Source of the DNA: CAYJBH01 sp964368625
GTDB lineage: Bacteria; Bacillota; Clostridia; Oscillospirales; Ruminococcaceae
Assembly: GCA_964368625.1 (NCBI GenBank)
Contig: CAYJBH010000003.1
Coordinates: forward strand, 54,508-118,507
Direction of reading: 5' to 3'
DNA: 64,000 bases
A model generated the notes under the pieces. The model did no database searches and was not told the DNA's origin. It saw nothing but the letters and a program-made list of their open reading frames with translations. A program made the position numbers and the translations under genes. Shown piece by piece: positions 51,850-60,750 of this stretch (within the stretch, counting starts at the first letter, position 1; each line of letters starts with the position of its first letter).

Positions 51850-54774
51850 ATGGTAACAATGAATAATAAAAATTTAAAGCTAGGAATCGATATAGGTTCA
51901 ACTACATTAAAATGTGTCTTAATAGACGACGAAAACAATATCATATATAGCAGCTACGAAAGACATCTTTCAATGGTTGCCGATAAACTTTCGTTAGCAA
52001 TTGAAGAGTTAAAAAAACTGATACCGGAAGATAGTAGTCTAGCGGTGGCCATTTCAGGTTCTGCTGGGATGGGGATAGCTGAAACTCTAGGCGTAGATTT
52101 TGTTCAAGAAGTTTATGCCACAAAGGTAGCGATCGACAAGCTTATAGATAACGCAGATGTTGTTATTGAGCTTGGAGGTGAGGATGCAAAGCTTCTGTTT
52201 CTAAAAGGCGGGATGGAGGTTAGGATGAATGGCTCCTGTGCAGGAGGCACAGGTGCATTTATTGATCAGATGGCTACTCTTTTACATATCACCCCGCAAG
52301 AAATGAATGAATTTGCTGCAGAACATAATAAAATATATTCGGTAGCATCAAGGTGTGGAGTATTTGCAAAATCGGATATACAACCATTACTTAATCAGGG
52401 TGCTAGCCGGGAAGATATTTCGGCGAGCATATTTCATGCCGTGGTTAATCAGACGGTGGCCGGGCTAGCACAGGGTAGAGAAATAACCGGAAACGTAGTC
52501 TACCTTGGTGGTCCACTTACTTTTATGGATAATTTGAGAGAAAGTTTCGATGAGATTTTATCAATAAAGGGACTATGTCCTGAAAATTCATTGTATTATG
52601 TGGCCATAGGCACTGCTATTCTTGCACAAAGCAAACTAACACTGAACGAACTTTCAACAAATATTACTAAAAATCCAAACAATCAAAACTATACAAAAAC
52701 TTCACCGCTTTTCCTAAACACCCAAAACTATGAAGATTTTGTAAACAGACATAAATTAGCAGTGGTTAATGAAAATAAGGATAAGTCATACAATGGTGAT
52801 GCCTTTATTGGCATTGATGCAGGGTCAACAACCGTTAAGATGGTTGTTATAACCGAAAATGACGAACTTCTTTTTACTCGATATAGCTCTAATGAAGGAA
52901 ATCCGATAAGGATGATAAAAGGGTTTTTGGAAGAGTTTTATAGCGAGTTTTCAACGGTAAAGGTGTGTGGAGGTGCTGTTACCGGATACGGTGAAGAGAT
53001 GATAAAACAAGCTTTTGCACTGGATATTGGTATAGTAGAAACGGTTGCACATTTTAATGCGGCAAAAAAATTTAACAGCAGTGTAGATTTTATTATCGAC
53101 ATAGGCGGTCAAGACATGAAATGCTTCCGTATAAAAGACGGGGCAATTGATGATATTTTTCTAAATGAGGCTTGTTCATCCGGCTGCGGATCATTTCTGC
53201 AAAGCTTCGCCTCGGTTCTTGGTTATAGTACCGAAGAGTTTGCTAAACTTGGTCTTTTTGCCGATGCGCCGGTAGATCTTGGTTCGCGTTGTACCGTGTT
53301 TATGAATTCATCGGTAAAGCAGGCTCAAAAAGATGGGGCAACTGTAGAAAATATTTCTGCCGGCCTTTCGGTTAGTGTTGTTAAAAATGCGCTATATAAA
53401 GTTATCCGTGCTGTTTCAGCTAAAGAGCTAGGCGAAAACATAGTGGTGCAGGGTGGAACATTTTTAAATGACGCTGTTTTGCGTGCATTTGAACTCGAGA
53501 TAGGAGCAAATGTAATAAGACCAAATATTTCAGGAATGATGGGTGCTTATGGTGCAGCTTTGCATGCAAAAAAACATTCCGATGGAAGTAGTACTATTCT
53601 AAACAAGGAACAGCTAAAAGATTTTACACATACCGTTAAATCGGTTGTTTGCAAACGTTGCACCAACAACTGTGCCTTAACGGTAAACTCATTTAATAGT
53701 GGAAGAAAGTCGATTGGCGGTAACAGATGTGAAAAACCGGTAGTAGGTGGAGAATCTCAAAACGATGACTTTAATCTTTATTCTTATAAGCTTAAGTTCA
53801 TCGAGGAGTACATTAATAAAAAGGTAACCAATCGCAGAGGGCGTATTGGAATCCCCTTAGTTTTAAATATGTATGAGCTATATCCTTTTTGGCATAGATT
53901 TTTTGAAGAGCTAGGTTTTGAGCCGGTATGTAGTGGTTTTTCAGACAGAAAACTTTATTCCCAAGGACAACATACGATACCATCAGATACCGTATGTTAT
54001 CCGGCAAAATTGGTTCACGGGCATATAGAGAGGTTAATACCACTTAATGTCGATGCAATTTTTTATCCCTGTATGACCTATAACATAAATGAGGGAAGAG
54101 GGGATAACCATTATAACTGCCCTGTTGTTGCATATTATCCTGAGGTAGTGCATGCTAATATTCCGGCAATGGAGAACATTAAATATATCTATGACTACAT
54201 AGGTATTCATCGCAAGAAAGATTTTGCCGTTAAGATACAAAAAATTCTTTCAAACTATTTTGAGGCTATACCGTTAAACGAGATCAAAAAGGCGGTTAAT
54301 GCGGCTTTTGTTGAGCGTGATAGCTTTCTCGAACGTTCCAGAATTGCAGCAGAGGCAATAATTGAGAAGGCGAAAAAGGAATCACGCAAAATTATTGTAC
54401 TTGCAGGTAGACCATATCATCTCGATCCTGAGGTTAACCACGGGATTGATAAGCTTATATGTTCCTGTGGGGTTGCGCTTGTAACCGAGGACTCTGTAAG
54501 TCATCTTGCAGATCCTGTAAAGGTTTCGGTACTAAATCAATGGACATATCATACGCGACTTTATGATGCTGCGGCTTATGTAAATACTCAACCGGACATG
54601 GAGTTTATTCAGCTTGTATCGTTTGGATGTGGAGTTGACGCAATTACTACTGATGAGGTGCGTTCTATACTGCATAGCAAAGGAAGAATTTATACCCAGA
54701 TAAAAATTGATGAGATAACTAATCTCGGAGCAGTAAAAATTAGGGTTCGCAGTCTACTAGCAACAATAGACTAA
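51850..54774 (+). CDS. Acyl-CoA dehydratase activase-like protein (two BadF domains plus DUF2229)
   Basis: 974 residues. Two ASKHA-type BadF/BcrA activator domains: the first from LGIDIGSTTLKC (about 10) with the cluster-ligand loop SCAGGTGAFID near 130, the second from IGIDAGSTTVKM (about 320) with ACSSGCGSF near 441. Then a cysteine-rich segment CKRCTNNC near 601 and DUF2229 with SDTVCYPAKLVHGHI near 711-725. Related activators use ATP and a [4Fe-4S] cluster to drive an electron into 2-hydroxyacyl-CoA dehydratases. No dehydratase gene adjoins it, so its partner is unknown. No clear ribosome site; ATG 51859 is an alternative start. Confidence 0.88.
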   Translation: MVTMNNKNLKLGIDIGSTTLKCVLIDDENNIIYSSYERHLSMVADKLSLAIEELKKLIPEDSSLAVAISGSAGMGIAETLGVDFVQEVYATKVAIDKLIDNADVVIELGGEDAKLLFLKGGMEVRMNGSCAGGTGAFIDQMATLLHITPQEMNEFAAEHNKIYSVASRCGVFAKSDIQPLLNQGASREDISASIFHAVVNQTVAGLAQGREITGNVVYLGGPLTFMDNLRESFDEILSIKGLCPENSLYYVAIGTAILAQSKLTLNELSTNITKNPNNQNYTKTSPLFLNTQNYEDFVNRHKLAVVNENKDKSYNGDAFIGIDAGSTTVKMVVITENDELLFTRYSSNEGNPIRMIKGFLEEFYSEFSTVKVCGGAVTGYGEEMIKQAFALDIGIVETVAHFNAAKKFNSSVDFIIDIGGQDMKCFRIKDGAIDDIFLNEACSSGCGSFLQSFASVLGYSTEEFAKLGLFADAPVDLGSRCTVFMNSSVKQAQKDGATVENISAGLSVSVVKNALYKVIRAVSAKELGENIVVQGGTFLNDAVLRAFELEIGANVIRPNISGMMGAYGAALHAKKHSDGSSTILNKEQLKDFTHTVKSVVCKRCTNNCALTVNSFNSGRKSIGGNRCEKPVVGGESQNDDFNLYSYKLKFIEEYINKKVTNRRGRIGIPLVLNMYELYPFWHRFFEELGFEPVCSGFSDRKLYSQGQHTIPSDTVCYPAKLVHGHIERLIPLNVDAIFYPCMTYNINEGRGDNHYNCPVVAYYPEVVHANIPAMENIKYIYDYIGIHRKKDFAVKIQKILSNYFEAIPLNEIKKAVNAAFVERDSFLERSRIAAEAIIEKAKKESRKIIVLAGRPYHLDPEVNHGIDKLICSCGVALVTEDSVSHLADPVKVSVLNQWTYHTRLYDAAAYVNTQPDMEFIQLVSFGCGVDAITTDEVRSILHSKGRIYTQIKIDEITNLGAVKIRVRSLLATID

Positions 54775-54779
54775 TAACC

Positions 54780-56057
54780 ATGAAGAAAGGAATACATTCT
54801 AAAATGCAAGCAACACCCGAAAGAGTGGAATTTACTAAGGAGATGAAGCGGGACTATAAGATACTGGTTCCGGATATGCTACCGATACATTTCACCTTTA
54901 TACAAAAAATATTTTTTGACTATGGGTACAACCTTGAAATACTAAAAAACTCAGGTAAATCAGTTGTAGATTGTGGTTTAAAATATGTTCATAACGACAC
55001 ATGCTATCCGGCACTACTTGTAATTGGTCAGTTTATTGATGCGTTAGAGAGCGGAAAATATGACATCAATAAAACCGCCCTGATGATTACCCAGACCGGA
55101 GGAGGTTGTCGTGCATCAAATTATATTCATCTGTTAAGAAAAGCCCTTACCAAGGCAGGCTTTGCACATGTTCCGGTAGTTTCACTTAATCTATCAGGTC
55201 TTGAAAAAAACAGTGGATTTAAATTCACCCTAGCAATGCTTCGAAAAACATTATCCGGCGTAATATATGGCGACCTTTTAATGTTAATGAAAAATCAAAT
55301 TGAGCCATATGAGATTACTAAAGGTGACGCTCAGAAGGCGGTTGATTACTGGATAGATAAGCTGTCGGTTGAGTTTCACAACAAAAGAGGTCTATCCTTA
55401 AAGGATATGAAAAAGAATTTATTACTTATTTCAGATCATTTTGCTAAGATAAAAATTGAAAAGACAAAAAAGGTTAAGGTAGGAATAGTTGGAGAAATAT
55501 ATGTAAAGTATTCAGAGCTTGGAAATAACGCTCTTGAAAACTTTTTAGTTTCAGAAGGGTGCGAGGTTATGGTGCCCGGGTTGATAGGCTTCTTAATTTT
55601 CAAGCTGGATAATCGAATAGAGGACATAAAGCTTTATGGTGGAAATGCAATTAAGCTAGCTGTAATGAACAGAATAATGAAGTATTTTTTAGAGATAGAG
55701 GATTCGGTAATAGTTGCGGTTAACAGACACCCGAGCTTTCAGCCCCCCGGTAGATACCAGCATCTTAAAAGCCTTGTAGATGGAGTTGTAGGACATGGGA
55801 ATAAGATGGGCGAAGGATGGCTGCTGACTGCTGAAATGCTAGAGCTTTGTGAGCAGGGATACGAAAATATAGTATGTGCTCAGCCGTTTGGTTGTCTGCC
55901 AAATCACATAGTTGGAAAGGGGATGATAAGAAAAATACGTAGTATATTTAAAGATTCCAATATAGTTGCAATAGATTACGATCCGGGGGCAACGAAGGTG
56001 AATCAGGAAAACCGTATTAAGTTGATGCTGGCGGTGGCAAGAGAAAAACAAAATTAA
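54780..56057 (+). CDS. 2-Hydroxyacyl-CoA dehydratase-related protein (second half of the activase system)
   Basis: 425 residues. It continues the architecture of the preceding gene: YVHNDTCYPALLVIGQFIDAL near 66, TQTGGGCRASNYIHLLRKAL near 103, and CAQPFGCLPNHIVGKGMIRKIR near 365, the cysteine pattern of the dehydratase D-component superfamily. In many Clostridia these regions are one chain of about 1,400 residues; here 974 plus 425 residues are separated by TAATAACC and a new ATG. Both ends look clean, favouring a true gene split over a sequencing error. ATG 54804, after AAAGGA, is another possible start. Confidence 0.85.
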   Translation: MKKGIHSKMQATPERVEFTKEMKRDYKILVPDMLPIHFTFIQKIFFDYGYNLEILKNSGKSVVDCGLKYVHNDTCYPALLVIGQFIDALESGKYDINKTALMITQTGGGCRASNYIHLLRKALTKAGFAHVPVVSLNLSGLEKNSGFKFTLAMLRKTLSGVIYGDLLMLMKNQIEPYEITKGDAQKAVDYWIDKLSVEFHNKRGLSLKDMKKNLLLISDHFAKIKIEKTKKVKVGIVGEIYVKYSELGNNALENFLVSEGCEVMVPGLIGFLIFKLDNRIEDIKLYGGNAIKLAVMNRIMKYFLEIEDSVIVAVNRHPSFQPPGRYQHLKSLVDGVVGHGNKMGEGWLLTAEMLELCEQGYENIVCAQPFGCLPNHIVGKGMIRKIRSIFKDSNIVAIDYDPGATKVNQENRIKLMLAVAREKQN

Positions 56058-56063
56058 AAACAC

Positions 56064-56092
56064 TTGCAAAAAAAATGCCGGCATGTTATAAT
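56064..56092 (+). promoter_or_regulatory. Promoter of the PpiC-type lipoprotein gene
   Basis: TTGCAA (56064-56069), 17-bp spacer, TATAAT (56087-56092). The spacer contains the 10-bp palindrome ATGCCGGCAT (56075-56084), a possible operator. Confidence 0.6.
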
Positions 56093-56174
56093 TTTATAAT
56101 ATTTAGTTAAGCGGCTATAGAAAAGCTTGGCTCTTATAAATTTTATAGTAACAAAAGAAAGGTTAGATATAAAG

Positions 56175-57248
56175 ATGAAGAAAATTACCGCAATATTAAT
56201 TGCATTAACAATGCTTGTGTTTACAGGATGTTCAGAAACCGTTTCATTGACAGACCCTTATGGGGTTGCAGCAACAAAGGGAAAGGTTACCGAAGAACAG
56301 CTAAATGATTTGACCTACGTTATGAAGATAGCTGACTACGGAATTAGCAAACAGTATTATTCAGATTTAATCATGGCATATGCTGCTCAATACACATCGG
56401 GCGACCTTAGCCTGCTAACAGATGGTTCAGATGAAAGCAAAATGATTTACGACCTGATAAAAGAAAGTGTTGTAAGTGTCTTACAGCAGGAAATAGCTTT
56501 TAGTAAGGTTGCTGAAGATAACGGTATAGTACTAACCGAAGAAGATGAAGCTGCAATACAAACTAATCTTGATTCATATATTGAACAGATTGGCGGACAA
56601 AGTGCATATGATGAGATTCTTAAAGAGGCTAGCATTTCCAGCAATTTTTACAATAATCAACTTTTTATTTCAACCCTAAGCTCTAAAATTTATACTTATT
56701 TTGAAAACCCTGATAATGGAAAGATTGGTACGACAGAAGATATTAAGGCAGCGGCTTCAGAAGAATATGTGCTGGTGAAGCATGTTCTGGTAGATGAAAC
56801 ATCATTAGAAACTGCGGTGGATAAAGAGGGTAATCCTTACGAAGATTTAGAGACTCTTGCTAAAGATATTTCAGACAGAGCAAAAGAAGGCGAAGATTTT
56901 GATGCTTTAATTGAAGAGTATAATCAAGACCCCGGAATGGAAAGTAACCCTGATGGATACTTCTTTACCTATGGTACAATGGTAGAAGAATTTGAAACAG
57001 AAGCTTATAGCATGTCGGTTGGCGATGTAAGTGATCCGGTAGCTACCGACTACGGCTATCACATTCTTAATAAGTTAGAAATAACCGATGAGGTGATTGA
57101 AACTAACTTAGAAACATTAAACAATAGCTATGTAGTTGGCATAATAGAAGCAGAGTTAGAACTGGCTATGGAAGGTCTTGAAGTAGTTTATTCTTCTCAG
57201 TATGACAGTCTTACTTTAGATATTTTATTCCCAGAGTTGTTTATTTAA
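56175..57248 (+). CDS. PrsA-like peptidyl-prolyl isomerase lipoprotein
   Basis: 357 residues. Lipoprotein signal peptide with lipobox VFTGC near residue 19. A SurA_N-like helical region (about 35-190) precedes a parvulin/PpiC domain: VKHVLVDETS near 197, DISDRAKEGEDFDALIEEYNQDPGMESNPDGYFFTYGTMVEEFETEAYSMSVGDVSDPVATDYGYHILNKLE in pieces (about 228-300). It helps fold exported proteins outside the membrane. ATG 56175 is chosen because it starts the signal peptide and AAAGG precedes it; an in-frame ATG at 56127 lacks a site. Confidence 0.9.
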   Translation: MKKITAILIALTMLVFTGCSETVSLTDPYGVAATKGKVTEEQLNDLTYVMKIADYGISKQYYSDLIMAYAAQYTSGDLSLLTDGSDESKMIYDLIKESVVSVLQQEIAFSKVAEDNGIVLTEEDEAAIQTNLDSYIEQIGGQSAYDEILKEASISSNFYNNQLFISTLSSKIYTYFENPDNGKIGTTEDIKAAASEEYVLVKHVLVDETSLETAVDKEGNPYEDLETLAKDISDRAKEGEDFDALIEEYNQDPGMESNPDGYFFTYGTMVEEFETEAYSMSVGDVSDPVATDYGYHILNKLEITDEVIETNLETLNNSYVVGIIEAELELAMEGLEVVYSSQYDSLTLDILFPELFI

Positions 57249-57353
57249 TCTTTACCTCTGGTGGAGAGATTGGAAAAACCTCTTGTAAAGTATATCTTTG
57301 CATTTTGCGCCTTAAGCAAAAAAAGAATGAACTGAAAATTATTTAACAATAAT

Positions 57354-57385
57354 AACCCGCACAATCTTAATTGACTGTGCGGGTT
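57354..57385. terminator. Terminator between convergent PrsA-like and kinase genes
   Basis: AACCCGCACA (57354-57363), 12-base loop, TGTGCGGGTT (57376-57385): a perfect 10-bp stem. The T-tract is better on the minus strand (TTATTATTGTT), but both genes can use it. Confidence 0.75.
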
Positions 57386-57418
57386 AATTAGTGCAATAAA
57401 CAATAATTCAGGGACGGA

Positions 57419-58519
57419 TTATTTAATGTCTGTCATTTGAAGAAGGATATCTTGCTTTTCTTCCATATCTCTTACAAGTTCTAGCTGTGTTCTTGCGCGA
57501 TGAAGATTTTGTTCTGGATATCTTATATTAAAATAGATGTCACCTAAAATATAGTCTGTTAAGAATCTGATACCGGTCTCTAATGTTATGATAACTGCTC
57601 CGTAATATAACGAGCTAAGCTCTTCTTTAGTTATTTTATCACCGATCTTGGAAAGAAATCCATCAAGATATGCTTTATAATAATCGTTGCGAATAAAAAC
57701 CTTGCTAAGATCTTGCTCATCTTCTGGGGCGGAAGCAGCCCCAAATCTTATCGAGTCACCAAAGTCATACAGTAGCGATCCGGGCATAACGGTGTCAAGG
57801 TCGATAATACAAATGGGGATGTTGGTATTATTATCAAAAAGAACATTGTTAAGCTTAGTATCATTATGTGTAACTCTGGTTGGAAGTCTTCCATCAGCAA
57901 GACGTTCGGTAATATAACCGCAGATATTTTTATGTTCTCTAATAAAGTATATCTCTTCCAGTACCGAAGCAGCCCTTGATAGGGGGTCTTCTGCAATTGC
58001 GATTTCTAAGGCCTTAAGACGCTTTGGCGTGTTATGAAAATTTTCTATCGTGTCATATAACTGATTGGTAGGGAAATCTGATAGCTGCTGCTGAAAAAGC
58101 CCAAAGGCTTCCCCACAACGATAAAATAATGAAAGGTCATTGGCCGACTCATAACAATGAACGTCTTCAATCATAGTAAATATTCGATATACAGAACCAT
58201 TAATGGTTGTATGGTAACTTTTACCCTCATGGGTATAAACAACGTTTCTTGTCTGCCTTAATGGATCACCACCACTTGCTAATATCTTTTCCTTTAAAAA
58301 CTCACATACCCTAGCAATGTTTTCCATCAATTTTTGGGGAGAATTAAAGGCTATTGTGTTTATTCTTTGTAGAACATAACCTTTTCCTTCAATATATAAT
58401 GCAAATGTATTATGAATATGACCGTTACCAAAAGGTTTAACATCAACATTTTGAGAATCCGGCAGCTGAAATACTTCTAAAATTTCCTTAAATTCTTTGT
58501 CGTTAATTGCCGTTATCAT
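57419..58519 (-). CDS. NahK-like sugar kinase (aminoglycoside phosphotransferase fold)
   Basis: 366 residues. APH-fold phosphotransferase with GNGHIHNTFALYIEGKGYVLQRIN near 30-53 (ATP loop and lysine region), catalytic loop VTHNDTKLNNVLFDN near 214 and metal-binding IDLDTVMPGSLLYDFGDSIRFGA near 240. These words match N-acetylhexosamine 1-kinase NahK of bifidobacteria rather than antibiotic kinases. It would make a sugar 1-phosphate that the coupled nucleotidyltransferase, whose stop overlaps its start by 4 bases, could activate. Exact sugar unknown. Confidence 0.82.
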   Translation of the reverse strand: MITAINDKEFKEILEVFQLPDSQNVDVKPFGNGHIHNTFALYIEGKGYVLQRINTIAFNSPQKLMENIARVCEFLKEKILASGGDPLRQTRNVVYTHEGKSYHTTINGSVYRIFTMIEDVHCYESANDLSLFYRCGEAFGLFQQQLSDFPTNQLYDTIENFHNTPKRLKALEIAIAEDPLSRAASVLEEIYFIREHKNICGYITERLADGRLPTRVTHNDTKLNNVLFDNNTNIPICIIDLDTVMPGSLLYDFGDSIRFGAASAPEDEQDLSKVFIRNDYYKAYLDGFLSKIGDKITKEELSSLYYGAVIITLETGIRFLTDYILGDIYFNIRYPEQNLHRARTQLELVRDMEEKQDILLQMTDIK

Positions 58520-59421
58520 TCCCAGAGACCCTTTTTATATAAGCCTTGTTCTGTTGCTGTTTTTAAAAACTCAACCATAGCCTCGCGGTCTTCGCGATAG
58601 GTTACACCATACCATTTAGCGTTACAGCTTAAAACTGTAAGGTCAGAATGCTTTTTAGCTTTAGCATATTCAATAGCTAGCGGAAGGAAAAATTCCCCCT
58701 TAAGTTTATCATTTCCTTCGTCGTTAAGAAAATCAATAAAACCTTCTTCTAATACACTAAAGATGTCAGAAGAGAAGCCGAAAATATTCATGGACACAAC
58801 GGTGTTTTCAGGCAAAGGATACCATACATCATTCTCAAGATATGCAATGCAATCCTCTCTTTTTTCAATCTTAACACGCTCAACGATAGAGTCAAGTGTG
58901 GAATCTTCATTAACTACACAAACACCTCTTGAAACATGGCCGTTGTCGGTTATAGTGTTCTGTAATAGGTATCCAGCCATACAATAATGTTTCACAGCAT
59001 CATCAAGTTTACGATTTTTCATGAATTCTGCTATAGCTTCAAAGGCTTCCTTGCCATAAAAGTCATCCGCGTTTAGTACAGCAAAGTCTCCCTTTACTTC
59101 GTTTTTAGCACAGAGTAATGCATGTGCAGTTCCCCAAGGTTTAGTTCTGCCTTCCGGTAAAGCAAAGCCATCAGGAAGATCATCTAAGGATTGGAATGCG
59201 TAGCTAACCTTTACCGAACGGGCAATTCTATCACCAATCGTAGATTTGAAATCCTCTAGGTGTTCCTTCCTTATAATAAAACAAACTTCGTCGAATCCGG
59301 CTCTAACTGCATCGTATACCGAGTAGTCGATTATAAATTCCCCACAAGGGCCAACAGGATCAAGTTGTTTTAAACCACCGTAACGTGAACCAAGTCCTGC
59401 AGCTAAGATAACTAAAGTCAT
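58516..59421 (-). CDS. Sugar-1-phosphate nucleotidyltransferase
   Basis: 301 residues. N-terminal nucleotidyl-transferase signature LVILAAGLGSRYGGLKQLDPVGPCGEFIIDYS with the GLGSRYGG loop and lysine, then KPWGTAHALLCAK near 100 and NADDFYGKEAFEAI near 120. Family members link sugar 1-phosphates to UDP or dTDP-type nucleotides. ATG 59421 follows GGAGG by 8 bases; an upstream in-frame ATG five codons earlier does not. First gene of the pair with the NahK-like kinase. Confidence 0.85.
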   Translation of the reverse strand: MTLVILAAGLGSRYGGLKQLDPVGPCGEFIIDYSVYDAVRAGFDEVCFIIRKEHLEDFKSTIGDRIARSVKVSYAFQSLDDLPDGFALPEGRTKPWGTAHALLCAKNEVKGDFAVLNADDFYGKEAFEAIAEFMKNRKLDDAVKHYCMAGYLLQNTITDNGHVSRGVCVVNEDSTLDSIVERVKIEKREDCIAYLENDVWYPLPENTVVSMNIFGFSSDIFSVLEEGFIDFLNDEGNDKLKGEFFLPLAIEYAKAKKHSDLTVLSCNAKWYGVTYREDREAMVEFLKTATEQGLYKKGLWE

Positions 59422-59500
59422 AAGAAAAACCTCCAAATGTTCAATTTTTGATAAATATTACAAATTATGATAGCGTAACGAAATTATAACATAAAACTTA

Positions 59501-59529
59501 TTGAAAATCAAATATAATTATGCTATAAT
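59501..59529 (+). promoter_or_regulatory. pfkA promoter
   Basis: TTGAAA (59501-59506), 17-bp spacer, TATAAT (59524-59529), with TGC before the -10 (extended -10). About 65 bp upstream of the ATG. Confidence 0.6.
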
Positions 59530-59595
59530 TAATTGCAATAAGGTAATGCAGTAAAATAGTAAAATAAGCGTTATAATCTTACGGAGGATTTATAT

Positions 59596-60570
59596 ATGTC
59601 TGGCGAAATAAAAAAAATAGGTATCCTTACCAGCGGTGGTGATGCACCCGGTATGAACGCGGCGGTACGTGCCATAGCGAGAACCGCGTTATCTAAAGGT
59701 TATCAAGTTATGGGTGTTAAGCATGGTTATAACGGTCTTTTACAGGAAGAAATCTATGAAATGAATATTCGTAGTGTTTCTGAGATTATACACCGTGGCG
59801 GTACCATATTACACACTGCACGTTGTCTGGAATTTATCAAGTTAACCGGGCAACAACTTGCCGCTGCAAACTGCAGAAAGCATGGTATAGACGCCATGAT
59901 AGTTGTTGGTGGTGATGGATCATTCAGAGGCTGCTTAGATCTTGTGAAGCAAGGTATACCATGTATTGGAGTGCCGGCAACAATTGACAATGATATTGGT
60001 TGCAGTGAATATACTATTGGGTATGATACTGCTATGAATACAGCTATTGAATCTATAGATAAACTTAGAGACACAACCCAAAGCCATGATCGTTGTAGCG
60101 TTGTAGAGGTTATGGGACGTAACTGTGGTGATCTTGCTCTTAATGTTGGTATTGCAACCGGAGCACTTTGCTCATTGATTCCAGAGGTGAAATATAATCT
60201 TCAAAAAGATGTTGTAAATAGAATGCTCTTTGCTAAAGGAACCGGTAAAAAACACTATATTATTGTTGTTGCAGAGGGTGCAGGCAAGGCGTTTTCGCTA
60301 GCCGAGAAAATTCAACAGCTTTCCGGAATTGATAGCCGAGCTACTGTACTTGGACATGTTCAACGTGGTGGCGCGCCAAGTTTAATGGATAGAACAATGG
60401 CAACCAGGATGGGTTTTCATGCGATAAAGATTCTTGAAGAAGGAAAGGTTAATCGTGTTGTTGCATTAAAGGGAAGTGATATCCTGGATTATGATATCGC
60501 AGAAGCACTTAAAATGAAACAAGAAATAGATCCAACCCTGCTTGAAATAGCACAAACCGCTAGTCAATAA
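59596..60570 (+). CDS. pfkA: 6-Phosphofructokinase, ATP-dependent
   Basis: 324 residues. Phosphorylates fructose 6-phosphate, committing it to glycolysis. LTSGGDAPGMNAAVRA near 10, VVGGDGSFRG near 100, IDNDI/GCSEYTIGYDTA near 126 with the catalytic aspartate, VEVMGRNCGDLAL near 167, and LGHVQRGGAPS near 250. GGDGS with glycine after the second aspartate indicates ATP rather than pyrophosphate use. Ribosome site ACGGAGG. Followed by a terminator at 60590. Confidence 0.95.
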   Translation: MSGEIKKIGILTSGGDAPGMNAAVRAIARTALSKGYQVMGVKHGYNGLLQEEIYEMNIRSVSEIIHRGGTILHTARCLEFIKLTGQQLAAANCRKHGIDAMIVVGGDGSFRGCLDLVKQGIPCIGVPATIDNDIGCSEYTIGYDTAMNTAIESIDKLRDTTQSHDRCSVVEVMGRNCGDLALNVGIATGALCSLIPEVKYNLQKDVVNRMLFAKGTGKKHYIIVVAEGAGKAFSLAEKIQQLSGIDSRATVLGHVQRGGAPSLMDRTMATRMGFHAIKILEEGKVNRVVALKGSDILDYDIAEALKMKQEIDPTLLEIAQTASQ

Positions 60571-60589
60571 CGCTAAATTATAATATAAT

Positions 60590-60620
60590 AATCCCCTATC
60601 TCAAAATTGAGTAGGGGATT
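60590..60620. terminator. Terminator after pfkA, shared with the M23 peptidase gene
   Basis: AATCCCCTA (60590-60598) with TAGGGGATT (60612-60620), and inner CTCA/TGAG, then ATTTTG. A strong stem of 13 pairs around one bulge. Confidence 0.8.
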
Positions 60621-60750
60621 ATTTTGTAGCCTAAACCTGAATTTAAATAGCTCCACTAAAAGTGAAGGCAATATTATAATGAAAACCTATATTTCTGAGA
60701 AATACATAGGAAGATGTATCTCCATTATCTCCGCAATAAGCAGAGATAAT

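Noticed and set aside
54772..54782. Frameshift breaking the activase gene
   Set aside because: The first half ends at tandem stop codons and the second has its own ATG; each half ends cleanly at a domain border, so a natural split is more likely, although reads were not available.
57419..58519. Aminoglycoside resistance kinase
   Set aside because: HNDTKLNN and DLDTVMPG with a coupled nucleotidyltransferase fit the NahK sugar kinase group, not antibiotic kinases.
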